Origin: Trachythela sp. YZ-2020
Taxonomy: Eukaryota > Cnidaria > Anthozoa > Malacalcyonacea > Clavulariidae
DNA: 64,000 bases
Direction of reading: 5' to 3'
Assembly: GCA_016169945.1 (NCBI GenBank)
Contig: JADLSH010000369.1
Coordinates: 4,092,001-4,156,000 of the forward strand
Part shown: piece by piece, positions 31,427-43,134 of the stretch
Numbering within the stretch: position 1 is the first letter of the stretch
Layout of the letters: each line of letters starts with the position of its first letter
Made by a program: the position numbers and the translations under genes
Notes under the pieces: model-generated
Told to the model about the DNA's origin: nothing
Databases searched by the model: none
The model's input: only the letters and a program-made list of their open reading frames with translations

Positions 31427-34384
31427 CTACATAAAGACTACATTAAAGTTATTTCTAAACTTTTCAAACACAAACTTTGACAGTGGTTTTGTCATAATGT
31501 CCGCCAGCATCTCTTCGGTTCGACAATATTCAACACTTATGACTTTCTCGTTCACTTTCTCTCGCACGAAGTGATATGCAATATCAATATGTTTGGTACG
31601 ATTATGGAATTTGGGATTTCTTGACAGCTCGATCGCCCCTTGGTTGTCTTCATATATAAGATATGGTTCTTCTTGCTTTAATCCAATGTTTTTCAATAAT
31701 CTACTTAACCACACAGCTTCTTGAGTTGCCATACTTAGTGCTATATACTCGGCTTCGGTTGATGATTTCGAAACAGAAGATTGTCTCTTACTGCACCAGC
31801 TGACAGTACTTCCATAAATTTGAAATACATACCCGGATGTAGATCGTCTCGTATCCATATCGCCAGCCCAATCGGCGTCTGAGTAACCAGTCAAAATACC
31901 TTCATTATCTTTAGCTTCAAAGATAAGACCATAATTGATTGTTCCTTTAACATATCTCAGGATTCGTTTGATGCCTTGCCAGTGTTCCTTACTAGGTTTT
32001 GACATATATTTTGACAAAACACTAACTGCAGATGCAAGATCAGGTCTTGTAGCAGTTGTTGCATACGTCAAACATCCAATAATCTTTTGATACTCATGAA
32101 CATTAGTAGCATCTTCATTTTCAGGTAACTCATGGAATTGTCTTCCTTTTTCCATTGGCGTAGAAACAGGTTTACAGTGTTCCATGTTGAATCTTTTCAG
32201 GATTCCTTCGAGGTACTTTGGTTGACTTATAGTGAGTGTTCTCGACTTTCGATCACGTTTCACCAACATACCAAGAACATGATTAACTTCACCTAAATCT
32301 TCAATCTTGAATCTTGTACCAAGTGATATCTTCTCTTCATTTAACATTTCAACATTGTTTGAAAACAACAAGATATCATCAACATGAATAGATAAAATGA
32401 CAAAGTCGATCTTGCCATTAGGTTGCTTCACAGACTTGATGTACAAACACGGATCAGCACCGACTTGCTTGTAACCATCTGACTTGAGAAAATTATCGAT
32501 TGCTGAGTTCCAGCAACGAGCAGCTTGTTTTAAACCATAAAGGCTTTTCTTCAATTTGCAAACATGATTTGGCTTTCGTTCGTTAACATAACCTCTGGTT
32601 GCTTCATGTATATTTCCTCGTCCAAATCTCCTTGTAGAAAGGCAGTTTTCACGTCCATCTGGTGTACTTCCCAATCACACGTGTTTGCAAGTGCTAACAA
32701 AGATCTAATAGAGGTGTTTCGCACAACTGGAGAGAATACTTCGTGGTAGTCAACACCTTCAGCTTGCGAATATCCTTGCGCTACAAGTCGTGCTTTAAAT
32801 CGTTGCACACTTCCATTCGCATCTCGCTTAACTTTGAACACCCAACGGCTACCAACAACATTCTTTCCTTCTGGTAATGGAACAAGTTCCCATGTATCAT
32901 TCTCAATCAATGATCTATACTCAGATTCAGTTGCTTCCTTCCATTGCACACAATACTCGTTATTCCATGCTTCAGAAATGTTTCTTGGCTCGTTAATATC
33001 TGCAGTGAGGTCATCAGCAGTATACAGCTCTTCATCAAATCTGACTGGTGGTCTTCGTTCTCTCTGAGGATTCAAATTTCCTACATCTTGCATAAATGTT
33101 TCCTCATACGTTTCTCCCACTGGTTGGTTGCGGTTTTCATGAAAAGGTACAGGAATCACATTTTCAACAGCAGCTTGTTGATCATCAGCATTTTCCTCGT
33201 CAGCAACACTTGCTGGGACATAGAAATCAGGAATTGGTTTTGATGAGTGTTCACCGTTGAAATCATGAAACTTCTTCTCATCAAATATTACATCTCTGCT
33301 CCGGATAAAAGATTTCGTAGATAGGTCATACAACTTGTAACCTTTCGTTCCTTCAGGATATCCAACGAATACACACTTTCGAGATTTCTCTTGCAACTTC
33401 TTTCGCATATGCTCTGGAATATGGGCAAATGATATGCATCCAAATACTCTCAAACTCGAAACATCAGGCTTTCGATTATACAGACATTCAAATGGTGTAA
33501 CTCCTTTCAACAAAGTAGTTGGACTGCGATTTCGAACAAACGCTGCAGTGCTAACAGCTTCAGCCCAAAACTCGCTTGGCATCTTTGAATGAGACATCAT
33601 GGAACGTGCAGTCTCCAAAAGTGTCCGATTCATACGTTCTGCCACGCCATTCTGCGCTGGGTTGTATGGCACAGTAGTTTGATGCACAATTCCGTTTTCC
33701 TTCATATACTCGATAAAGGATTTCGAACAATATTCACCACCATTATCTGAGCGGAGAACTTTAACTTTCTTTCCAGAACTGTTTGTCGCATAATTAACAA
33801 ACTCTTTAAACTTCTCTAATACTTCACTCTTACGCTTAATGAAGTACACTTGGGTATATCTCGAATAGTCATCGATAAAAGTAACAAAGTAACGCGAATC
33901 TCCAAATGAACTGACATGCATAGGACCACACACATCGCTGTGCACAATTTCGAACAGTTCAGTTGCTCGGTAAGCTGTTCCTTTAGGTAGGCTGTTCGAT
34001 GTTGTTTTCCCATAATACAGGATTCACATGTTGAACTCACTGAATTATCTCTAGCATTGTTCATCCCTCGACCATATTGTCATTAACTAACTTCGAAATG
34101 TTATCAATTCCCAAATGACTGAAACGACAATGCCAAAGGTGCATATCTGACTCTTCTTTTGCAACATTAACATACTCCTTACCTGGAATAACTTTCAACA
34201 TGTAGAGTTTTCCGCACATTTCTCCCATAGCTAGTAACTTTGAATTTCTCGTGATTTTACACACATCACCTTCAAATTTAACAGATGCACCAACTTTACC
34301 ATTGCTCGACAGACAATAAGTTCTTTTCGATATCCGGTAGATATAGAACTTCACGAAGAGCAATATTCTCAGTACGGCCATCAA
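31427..34384 (-). pseudogene. copia pol: GAG-pre-integrase, integrase, reverse transcriptase, RNase H
   Basis: From 34384 downward: the GAG-pre-integrase domain (WHCRFSHLGIDNISKLV), the integrase with HSDVCGP, FIDDYSRY, LRSDNGGEY and NGVAERMNRT, and the linker with EAWNNEYCVQWKEA. The copia-type reverse transcriptase follows (FKARLVAQGYSQ, HQMDVKTAFLQGDLDEEIYM, SIHVDDILLFSN), then RNase H (YSDADWAGDMDTRRSTSGYV, SSTEAEYIALS, NQGAIEL). Frameshifts near 33960 (pre-integrase/integrase) and 32610 (RT) and a further one near 34320 break a single polyprotein. All catalytic residues that I can check are kept. Confidence 0.9.
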
Positions 34385-34586
34385 GATCAGAGACTAAACT
34401 ATATGTCCCTTTTCCGTACGCCAAAATAGTACGGTTGTCACCAAGGTTTACTTTGCACGGTTGCTTAAATTCCACATAATCAGTTAACCGATTCCTTTCG
34501 AATGTCATGTGCTGTGTTGCACCCGAGTCGATAATCCAACCAAACTTGTCAACAACATCAGAAGTAACTAAAGCTTCTTGATTCAC
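34296..34586 (-). pseudogene. copia protease segment
   Basis: Frame with WIIDSGATQHMTF, the aspartic protease active site (DSG), and later VLYLPDIEKNLLSV. It is separated by a frameshift from the GAG-pre-integrase segment that overlaps it at 34296-34384. Confidence 0.88.
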
Positions 34587-35444
34587 AGCATTATCATCTT
34601 TCTGATTTTCTGCACAATGAGCGCCAGATCCTTTTCCTTTCCTCCTTTGTTATTTTGTTCATCATTAACTCTTGCCTTTCGTTTTGGACAGTCTCTCGCA
34701 AAATGTCCTCGTTGCTGGCAAAATAACAAGTTCCACGGAAAGTTTCTCAGAAGATTTTCTTTCATGGTTTCCACCACCACCCATTTGTCCTCGTGTCCAC
34801 TGCTTTCCTTTCGTTCCACGTTGAACCGAAAAAGCATCCTCAGACTTTTTTGCATCTTGCATCCGATCCACATCATTCAGGAGCATTCCTTTGACTTTTT
34901 CAAACGAGAGATTGTCTTCCCCAACAGCATCCAGGGCAGTTATCAAGGGTTTAAATTCGTCAGGTAGACTTGCAAGCACATTCATTGCTAGCTCCTTGTC
35001 ATCGATATTTACACCCATTTCTTTCAACTGATCATGCAAAGATCTCAAATTGTTGATATGTTCCAACATATTCCCCCCACTTTGAAATCTACATGAATAA
35101 TATTGCTGCCTCAATCTCACTTTTTGTAAAATGGACTCACGTGCGAATTGGTTCTTCAAGGCATCCCAGGCTTGCTTTGCGGTCTCCGTGTCTCTGATAT
35201 GTATTTGTTGTTCAGGCTCAACGGCCAAACAAATACTAGTCCACGCTTTCTTCGCAGCCTTTCTGAATGCTTGCTGCACCGCTTCCGTAGCATCCTCAGC
35301 AGGAGGTTCAAACGATCCATCTGCATGACTGAATAGATCAAAACTCTCCAAGTAGAGACGCATGTTAAATGCCCACGTTCGATAATTCGAACCGTCCAAT
35401 TTCGCCATTCTCAGCACATTCTGAAAATCCGACGACATCGCCAT
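34583..35444 (-). pseudogene. copia gag
   Basis: Starts MAMSSDFQNVLRMAKLDGSN and continues with the UBN2/retrotran gag pattern (NYRTWAFNMRLYLES, TAKQAWDALKNQF, LRSLHDQLKEMG). A one-base loss near 34735 moves the zinc knuckle to another frame (GHFARDCPKRK) and disturbs its first CxxC. The ATG at 35444 lies about 50 bp after the primer site, a usual leader for copia. Confidence 0.88.
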
Positions 35445-35766
35445 TTTGATGCAAAATTCTACTTACAAAACTTGTATTTTGTAACTTTGAGCCTTCCTGG
35501 GCCCATAACCTGTTGTTATAAGTATTTAATGTGAAAGAAAGACTACATTAATATTAAAGAAAGACTACATTGTCACATTGTTCAATGATAGTTCAACGCA
35601 CCACGAGGATAGATTATAACTAATAACATAAACTTCATGTAAGGTCATTATAGTGTCTCATTACTATATAATGTCAACATGCTTCGCTAAGTATTTCCTT
35701 TTATTTTAATACATGACATTATTTTGTAATTTGTAATACGTTTCACGATTAAAACAAATACCTACC

Positions 35767-36091
35767 TTAAAAATACAACTGGAATGTATCTCTATCTGTA
35801 CGGGACTACTGCAATCAGCGAACATTTCGTCAACTTTTATGCCATTAACAGTTGCATGCTGGACAAATAGCGATCTTCTGATGTCCAAACTATCCAAAAA
35901 ACTGATGTGAATCTCACGACATTCAACTGAACACACGATAATCCATTGGGAACCAGCAGCATAGGCTCCGACGATACACAATGAACAAAAAGAAGCTCAT
36001 GTCCTTCCAAAACTGAAGCTTTATGGCCGCGAATTGGGCTTATAAAATCCGCCATATCTCTCACTTCTGTTGTGTTGATAGCGACAGCCAA
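35767..36091 (-). pseudogene. Minus-strand gene of the MULE-like element, first exon
   Basis: Starts MAVAINTTEVRDMADFISPI about 85 bp from the end of the element and reads GHELLFVHCVSS. After a frame change it reads AAGSQWIIVCSVECREIHIS and IEIHSSCIFK, with a GTAGGT donor at 35764-35766. The position just inside the terminal repeat suits the first exon of an element gene; the next exons are beyond the copia insertion at 30975 and 30762. No domain recognised. Confidence 0.5.
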
Positions 36092-36855
36092 GCGAATAAT
36101 GAGCGCGCTCGTCCGAAAAATGAATAATATATAATTAATCGCAAAGCATCACGGTATAGTCACCATTCCTCCTCTGCGAATGCCCCAAGCAAGCCAAGCA
36201 ATACAAGAGCAAACGAAAGAAATCCTTTCTATACTGCAAGAAGATACTTAGGTAATCAACGTTCAGGAATGAAATCTAATACCCGTAAAGAGAAAAAGTC
36301 AAAAAGCCCAGCAGGTCCTTTTACACGTGATGTTATATTACTAACTGGCCCCGATGACAAGGAAATCCCACGTCAAGGTAACAAAGTTTTCCTACAGCAA
36401 AACGGTCATATAATTAATGCCTTCACCTTCCTAAAAGAATGGAGTGACATTGATGTTGAGTTAGAGATGCGTCAAGCGTTCGAAGACAAGCTCCCAAAGG
36501 ATGTTGACATTGAGATACTTCATTCAGTACACACGTCATTACATACTCCAACATTAGCTGCTGGTCAACGACTCACTGGATTGATAATCAGCAAGATATT
36601 TGGTAACAACAAACCTGTTTATATCCGACCATTACAAAAAATCATTCTTCATCCTGAAGAGTCCAGCAGAAAAATACCAAAACAAGATTTCCCGGATGAT
36701 ATCTTTGTTGATGGTGATTGGGTTAATATTGTTGCAGATGTAGACCAATCCACAAGTAAGATACTAACTTCTTATTGGTAATAATTGATATTTTATTACT
36801 AATATTTCACCAGACATTGAGTATCATGTTGATTTTCAAAAAATCTCCTTTTTAG

Positions 36856-36990
36856 GTGTATTGACCAATCAAGATGTATCTCATGAGCATGAGCTCCCCA
36901 CCGTTGGTAATGTTGAGCATGTGCCAATTCAGATAATTGATGAACCAGTTGTCACAGTTTCAACCCTCACAGCTGATTCCCTCTCACAAG
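36856..36990 (+). CDS. HECT-type gene, exon 2
   Basis: Acceptor TTTTTAG, donor GTAGAC, phase 1 at both ends, so it joins exon 1 (…DQST-S) and the exon at 43135 in frame. Encodes VLTNQDVSHEHELPTVGNV and ADSLSQ, a low-complexity linker with no domain. The intron after it (36991-43134) has grown to 6.1 kb through transposon insertions. Confidence 0.65.
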
Positions 36991-37064
36991 GTAGACAGAA
37001 ACATTACATATGTTATGAGTTATTTCCTGGGCAGAATTGTTCAAATGTCAGTTAGCGTTAACCC

Positions 37065-38320
37065 ACACTGTTAATTTGGAGGTGTCAATTTAACACCAAA
37101 AAGTGGTGCTAAAAAATAGGTAAAAAAATAACACCTGTTTTGGGTGCTATTTTAACACAACAATTTTTGACGAATTTTTCAAAAAGTAGATTTTATGTGT
37201 TTTAGGTACTTAAACTCATGTCATGTACAATTGCGTACTTCATTTTATGAAATGTTTAGTTTGTCTAGGTAAAAAGCTAAAAAATAAGTAATAGAAATCG
37301 TGAAAGGAAACTTTACATTTAATTTTCCGTATTGATGATTTTACAATAACGGGTATTTTTTGTGACATCGTAACTGTTTTAAGAGGTAAAATAGAAGGTT
37401 TATGCATAGCAGCATCCTTTTAGTACATAGACGGATTTTCAGATTTTGCTCTGGGGGGGTGCCGAAAATTTAGGGGGGTGCCAAAAATTTAGGGGGGGGG
37501 TGAGCGACAGGGTGCGTAACGCCGCCGAGCAAGCTGCAGCAGGGGTCTGGGGGCACAGATGCCAATGGGGGTAAGGGGGCGAAGCCCCAGAAAATTTTGA
37601 GATTTTTGGTCTTATTTAGTTCAACATCCTTGTTTTTAGTCTTACTGAGTTCAAAATCTTTATTTCAATCACACTACTGTCATTTATCCCAATGAGCATT
37701 TAAATTTTTTTGGGGGGGTGCAAATTTTAAATCTCTAGGTGGGGTGGGAAAACTTTTTGGGGGGGTGCAAAATATTTTTGGGGGGGTGGCACCCCCCGCA
37801 CCCCCCCAGAAAATCCGTCTATGTTTTAGTATATACCTGAAGCTAGTGCATGACACTCTTAAAAAATCTTTCCTAACCTCTCAACTATAACATTTATGCT
37901 TATTTAATTAGCAATAAAAAATTTGAAATCTTTGGCAGAGTATATATTTTGTAACAAAACTTTTAAAAAAAATGATGTTACCAAAAATTAGTGTCAGGCA
38001 CTAGTTCATGTTTTTAGCTTTTAAAAATATATTAAGTTATTTCTGTCAAAGTGAATATTTCTAAAGATATGATATTTAGCGTGCAGCAGTATTTTAACTA
38101 ATTTTCTGGCGGCCATAATGGCTAATTATGAAAATAAATGCAAATGTGAAATTTTTTCACACCAACCAGTTTCCATCACCATGACCTTTCAAAAAATAGT
38201 GTTATTTTAATCCCTGTCATGCAAATAGAGTAACAATGGTTGAAAGTTGAAATTACACTTTCTATTTAACACCACCCTTATGTGTCAATCTAACACCAGT
38301 CTAGGTGCTATTTTCCCCGA
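37065..38320. repeat. Intron sequence with TAACACC-rich repeat ends
   Basis: GTCAATTTAACACCAAAAAG near 37085 and TGTCAATCTAACACCAG near 38283 bracket about 1.2 kb that includes the hAT MITE at 37426. They could be decayed ends of another element. Otherwise no feature. Confidence 0.4.
37426..37823. mobile_element. 398-bp hAT-type MITE (CATAGACGGATTTTC ends)
   Basis: Inverted ends CATAGACGGATTTTC...GAAAATCCGTCTATG and the perfect 8-bp duplication TTTTAGTA at 37418-37425 and 37824-37831. The subterminal regions are G-runs on one side and C-runs on the other. Non-coding. Confidence 0.9.
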
Positions 38321-38446
38321 GCCGGCGCGAAGCGCCGTGCGAGGGTACTAATTCCGCTCGGAGATTTACACCTGGGTATGTGAAAACATTGTGGAATGCA
38401 AAGTCGTCCGCCATTTTGTTTTGTCATGGACGGGACGGGACGGGAC

Positions 38447-38825
38447 CAGTGAGCTCCATATATATATCTGGAGTAAGAACTTCTAATGTTCGGCCAATAG
38501 GCCAAGTGAAGCCAAAGATGGCGGCAATTGACGTCCAAACTCATGAAGGTCATAAACAGTTTTCATACCATTTTTCTAGCTAATTCCATACCATTTTTCT
38601 AACAGATCGTATCGCTAATCAAGTTATTAGTTCATAAAATCATGATGTTATTGTTTACATCGGAGTAAAAACACAAAATTTCGGCACACTCCTTGCCGGC
38701 TTGTGCAAACCGCGCGGTCGAAAACAATAGAAAGGGATTGGCACTGGACGTCAATTTCCGCCATCTTTGGCTTCACTTTTTGGACATAAGTTCTCACTCC
38801 AGATATATATATATAGAGCTCACTG
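38447..38825. repeat. Foldback element with roughly 88-bp arms
   Basis: GAGCTCCATATATATATCTG...AATTGACGTCC (38452-38536) is mirrored at 38740-38822. The arms share GTGAAGCCAAAGATGGCGG. The left arm has a short extra CGGCCAATAGG. Boundaries and target duplication are unclear. Confidence 0.7.
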
Positions 38826-38839
38826 GATGGGACTCGACC

Positions 38840-39810
38840 TTTTCGTAAGTTATGCGCATGCGCAAGTTCAAGCCGAGAGAAGAATTCCATTTTGCAAACT
38901 TTTTTCAAAAATAGTTTTGCACTCATTTTATAAGTAAGTCTCTATGTAAGTAAGCTTATATGTTTACTCTACAAAACAAGAGGAAAAATTAACAAGAGGA
39001 AAAACAGTCGAAAGACCGAAAAAGGAGCGTTTTAAACAGGCAAGTGTCTATTTTGCTGTTTTTTTTATGCTTGCTTTCATGCTTTGCCGATTTTTTAACA
39101 TAGCATGCAGTATAGTTTGTGAATTTGAAAATGTGTAGATCATTCTGTGTGGTCAATACAACATTGATTGATCTTTAAGAGTTGATTTTAGTATTGATTC
39201 AAATATGTTATAGAAAAATAAAAGAAACATTAAATCTCAAGTGCGAAGTATAAAAATACTCCTCGAAAAGCAGTTGAAGTTTTTTGAAAATTTCGAAGCG
39301 TTTTGTGAACGTCTAAGGTTGAATGTTACAGTAAATCAAAGCTAAAAGAGTACATAATAGCATACCCACTTTTTATAGTTGGGCAATTGATAATTTTATA
39401 GTTAAAAACAAAATAATATTTTGTACAAATTAAAATATAAAAAATATACAATGTTGCGTGTTACCATGGTTACATATTCGTCGACACAGTACTTCATGTT
39501 ACAATAACTTTTGGGGAGTAAATTGTTTGGTTCAAATGGCGAGGGGATTCTGCATGCATGTATTTCTAGTAACACCATAAAATTAACAGTGCAAGGTTTA
39601 AATTTAATCCAGTGTTTTATCCTATCATATTTACTTATCTGTGTTATTCTTAAACTTGGAGAGATGAAACTGTTCAACACTGAAAAGTTTGAAAAACTTT
39701 GTGAAAATTAACTTAAAACCAGGTTGAAATTGCCGTCAACACTCTGCACTAATGCAGGGTTAAGATAACCTACCTTTAAAACACAAGCAGCCTCTCAATT
39801 ACATAAACTA
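38840..39810. other. Intron sequence without recognisable feature
   Basis: AT-rich, no coding signal. The 66-codon frame at 39511 shows no motif. Ends at the CTAATATA duplication of the next hAT. Confidence 0.5.
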
Positions 39811-39818
39811 CTAATATA

Positions 39819-42800
39819 CAGGGCCGCCCAGAGGGGGGGGCAAAGGGGGCAATTTGCCCCGGGCCCCAGCCGGGCAGGGGCCCCCCGAAATACTATAAGA
39901 AAAAATATTATTGCTGTGCAAAGAATTTGAAAAATTCGTAAATTGGTAAGTAAAATGATAGGGAAGTCAGAACTTTCGCAAGTATGGACATTTAAGTATC
40001 TGTATGTACTTCATTTTCCATCACAGTGATCACACTAATAAATTTCGTGTTTAGTTCGGTGTTTACCCATTTGCCGTGCACCGTATGAGCTTATCTCGCA
40101 AATAAAGTGGAGTGGACGTTGGATATTCCAGTTACATGTACGAGTCAGTTGCCAGTTTTTATTAGTATCGTCTAGCGCAAATGCAATTGATAAAAAATAA
40201 AAATGGCGTCCAAACGGTCATATTTGCCGTCGGGAGCAATGAAGCGTAAACAACGCGAAACCCGACTTGAAAATGAAGCAAAAACACGGCGAACACTCGC
40301 AGACCTTAACTGGTGTATAAAATCCACTAAAAGTAACGACACTGCCTCTGAATCACATAAAGTTAGCGTGGACCAAGAAAGTGAAACCAGTAATATATCT
40401 GATCACTCTGACATGGCTACTACACTAACTAAGAGTTCAACTGAAAATCAGGAATTATCAACAGATCAAGAAATACCTAATCCCGATGACAATGAAGATC
40501 AATCATGCTTGCAATCTGAAGAACCAAACGAGAAAAATATCGTAAAAATCATCACCAACCCTTCGGAAACTGAGAACGAGAATTGTATTAGTAACATTGG
40601 TGAAACCTACACGGAGCCGTCTATTATACCTGTAATACCAGTAAATGACCCTTCGACTTGGAGACTTTTAACCAAAATGCAGAAAGAAACAATTATTCGA
40701 AAGGGAACTCCTGAAAATCCCCAGTGCTTTCCACGAGATAGCTCAGGGCGTTGTTTTCCAACAAGCATATTTTATCAAGAATTGCCAAATGGCGAGAAAG
40801 TAAAAAGAGACTGGCTTGTATGGAGTTCATCTGCGCAAGGACTATTTTGCTTTGCTTGCTGTCTATTTCAAGATTTTTCACAGCAGGAAAAAAAGCCACA
40901 ACCGTCACAACTAACAAAAAGTGCTGCAGGAGTCAAGGACAACTGGCGAAAGTTGTATGAAAAGATTGAGGCGCACCAACGAAATTCTGCCCATATCACG
41001 TGCTATTTAACTTGGAAAGATCTTGAAAGAAACCTTAATGAATCAGTTGGAATTGACATTAGTCTTCAGCGACAATTTGCTACTGAGATGGCAAAATGGC
41101 GTGAAGTATTTAGATGTATTTTAGATGTCGTTTTGTTTTTGTCTGAAAGAAATCTTCCCTTTCGTGGCTCCACCACCAAGCTAGATGATCCAAACAATGG
41201 ACTTTTTCTCGGGAATTTAGAGTTACTTAGCCGTCATAATCAAGTACTTAAAATACACCTAAATGAAGTCAAGAAACACCAAGAGACTGAAACTCGAATG
41301 CAAGCACACTATCTCTCATGGCGCTCACAGAATGAGTTCATTGAAGAGTGTGCAAAGATTGTTATTAACGTCATTATTGACGAAGTAAAGCGAGCACTTT
41401 ACTACAGTATTATTGTGGACGGTACACCAGATACATCACATACTGAACAGATTACATTTATTCTAAGATATGCACATCTAAATGAGAAAAATTTTTGGGA
41501 AGTCTGTGAACGATTTTTAAAAATGGAAGACTGTGAGAAGAAGAAAGGGTGTGATATTGCAGAGTTGATATGTAAGGTTCTTAAAGCAAGAGCATGATAT
41601 TCAACTAATAAATTGTAGAGGTCAAGGATATGACAATGGATCTAATATGTCAGGTTGTTACAAAGGAGCCCAAGCATTAATCCGGGAAAAGAATCCTCAG
41701 GCTGTTTTCTCCCCTTGCAGTGCACACACCCTTAATCTTTGTGGCGTTCATGCAGCTGAGTCTAACGATGTCGTGAAAAAGTTTTTTGGGAACATCCAAA
41801 AACTGTACAACTTATTCAGTTCCAGTCCTTCTCGCTGGAAAATTTTGCAAGAAACTGCTCATATGTCATTGCATAAATTGTCGGTTACTCGTTGGAGTAC
41901 TAGAATTGAGGCTGTAAAGCCACTAGCGATGAAGCCCAGAGAAATCTTGAAAGCCTTAGACCACCTGAAGGAACATGACTTACCTCCAGATTTGTGTAAT
42001 GATGTGGACATTCTCAGCACATGGTTAAAGTCATTTGAATATACTTTATTGATTAGTTTTTGGTTTAAAGTATTGCAAGCCATCAATGATGTTAGCCTGT
42101 TGCTTCAAGGTTCTGGAATTACGATTGATGAAGAATTGCAACTTATTAAATCTCTCCAAGATGATTTAAAGCGGATACGTGAGGCTTGGAATGTTATCCT
42201 TGAGGAATCAAAGCTTGTTGCTGGTGCTTTGGGTCTTAGTGAACAGTTTCAAGAAAAACGACGACGGATTCGCAGAGCATTTTTTGATGAAAACAGGGAT
42301 AACGAATGGGAATTACCAAACGACGAAGCGCTGTTCAGAATAAACGTTTTTAATGTGACTTTAGACACAGTAATTAATGAAGTGGCACGTAGATTTGAAA
42401 CAAGTGAACAATTGAACAACATGTTTTGCTTCCTTTGGAACCCTTCCAGTACAACAGGGTTAGAGGATCCAGAGAATTCAAAATTAGAGGATGTCATTTG
42501 CAAAAGCAATTGTCGTAATCTCTCAAAATTTTATCCGAATGACCTAAATGAGGACCAAATCCTCGAAGAACTTCGGCTACTTAATAAACTAAAGCAAAAT
42601 GACAACTTGTTTGGTAAATTGTCGTCCCTTCAGTTGCTTAACAAAATTTATGAGAAAGGACTTCAAAGCATATTTCCACAGATTTGCGTTGCCCTAAGGA
42701 TCTTTGTAAGCATCCCAGTGTCAGCCGCTTCTGGAGAACGGTCTTTTAGTAAACTAGCTATTGTGAAGAATTGTCGTCGATCTACAATGGGGCAAGAGCG

Positions 42801-43103
42801 TCTAAGTGGATTAGTTACGCTTTCTTCGGAGCGTGACATAGCGAGGAAGATCAACTATGACAATGTAATTGAAGCATTTGCTTCGAGGTGTGCACGAAAA
42901 GCAAAATTATTAATTCGATCAGTATACGAGAGCCCAGCAATGTAGTACTGTATAAACTTACATTATTATTAATATTAAGTACACAAAATTACATATTATA
43001 ATTGTGAACTGATATGTTATTTTTGTGGGATTTTTTGGGGGAGAGATTGGGGCCCCCAATGAGAGTTTTGCCCCGGGCCCCCAAAATTGTCTGGGCGGCC
43101 CTG
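39819..43103 (+). mobile_element. hAT transposon, complete, near-intact (3.3 kb)
   Basis: Inverted ends CAGGGCCGCCCAGA...TGTCTGGGCGGCCCTG and the perfect 8-bp duplication CTAATATA (39811-39818, 43104-43111). One transposase gene fills it. G- and C-runs with GCCCCGGGCCCC lie just inside both ends. The exact duplication and the single lesion in the gene indicate a recent insertion. Confidence 0.93.
40203..42945 (+). pseudogene. hAT transposase (ZMYM-like type), one frameshift
   Basis: Two abutting frames, 40203-41597 and about 41588-42945, together about 910 residues. The N-terminus is basic then acidic, followed by a TTF-type zinc-finger region (CFPRDSSGRCFP, FCFACCLF, HITCYLTWKDLE). The RNase H-like core has YYSIIVDGTPDTSHTEQ (first Asp) and CRGQGYDNGSNMSG (second Asp). 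The dimerisation domain hATC is FVSIPVSAASGERSFSKLAI, and the C-terminus follows. One frameshift near 41585-41597, between the first and second Asp, is the only lesion I see. The enzyme cuts and pastes DNA at 8-bp targets. Confidence 0.92.
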
Positions 43104-43134
43104 CTAATATATAGCTGTTGCTATCATTTTATAG

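Larger units (their letters stand above)
31400..35679 (-). mobile_element. Ty1/copia retrotransposon (minus strand), 3' LTR degraded
   Basis: The 5' LTR is probably 35511-35679 (TGTTGACATTATATAG...TATAACAACA on the minus strand). It is followed at once by the primer site GGTTATGGGCCCAGG (35496-35510), the type used by Drosophila copia, which primes with a fragment of initiator tRNA-Met. At the other end only the last part of the LTR (TGTAGTCTTTCTTTCACATT) is recognisable at 31407-31434. No target duplication could be set. It lies in an intron of the minus-strand gene of the MULE-like element. Confidence 0.8.
25396..36176. mobile_element. MULE-like two-gene DNA transposon (10.8 kb) in the HECT exon
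   Basis: Inverted ends CAGAGGAGGAATGGTGA...TCACCATTCCTCCTCTG (about 36 bp with a few mismatches) and the perfect 9-bp duplication CGAATGCCC (25387-25395, 36177-36185). A 9-bp duplication fits the Mutator-like group, but I saw no MULE transposase. It carries a plus-strand SANT/Myb-like gene, a convergent minus-strand gene of unknown type, the long palindrome at 26136-28554, and a copia element. A second copy of its left end begins at 59369. Confidence 0.8.
23334..36755 (+). pseudogene. HECT-type gene, exon 1, split by two transposons
   Basis: The exon is in three blocks: 23334-23549, 25378-25395 and 36186-36755. The first begins MATGNEPKEILSQ, changes frame near 23373, and goes on IQSYIGELSDALSPSTS. 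The insertion points of the hAT (8-bp duplication ATCTGAAA) and MULE-like (9-bp duplication CGAATGCCC) elements are exact, and reading across both keeps one frame. The third block gives PFTRDVILLTGPDDKEIPRQ, a domain usual at the N-terminus of HECT proteins annotated as G2/M-phase E3 ligase-like. Donor GTAAGA at 36756, phase 1. It is part of the IS3EU-like element. Confidence 0.78.
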
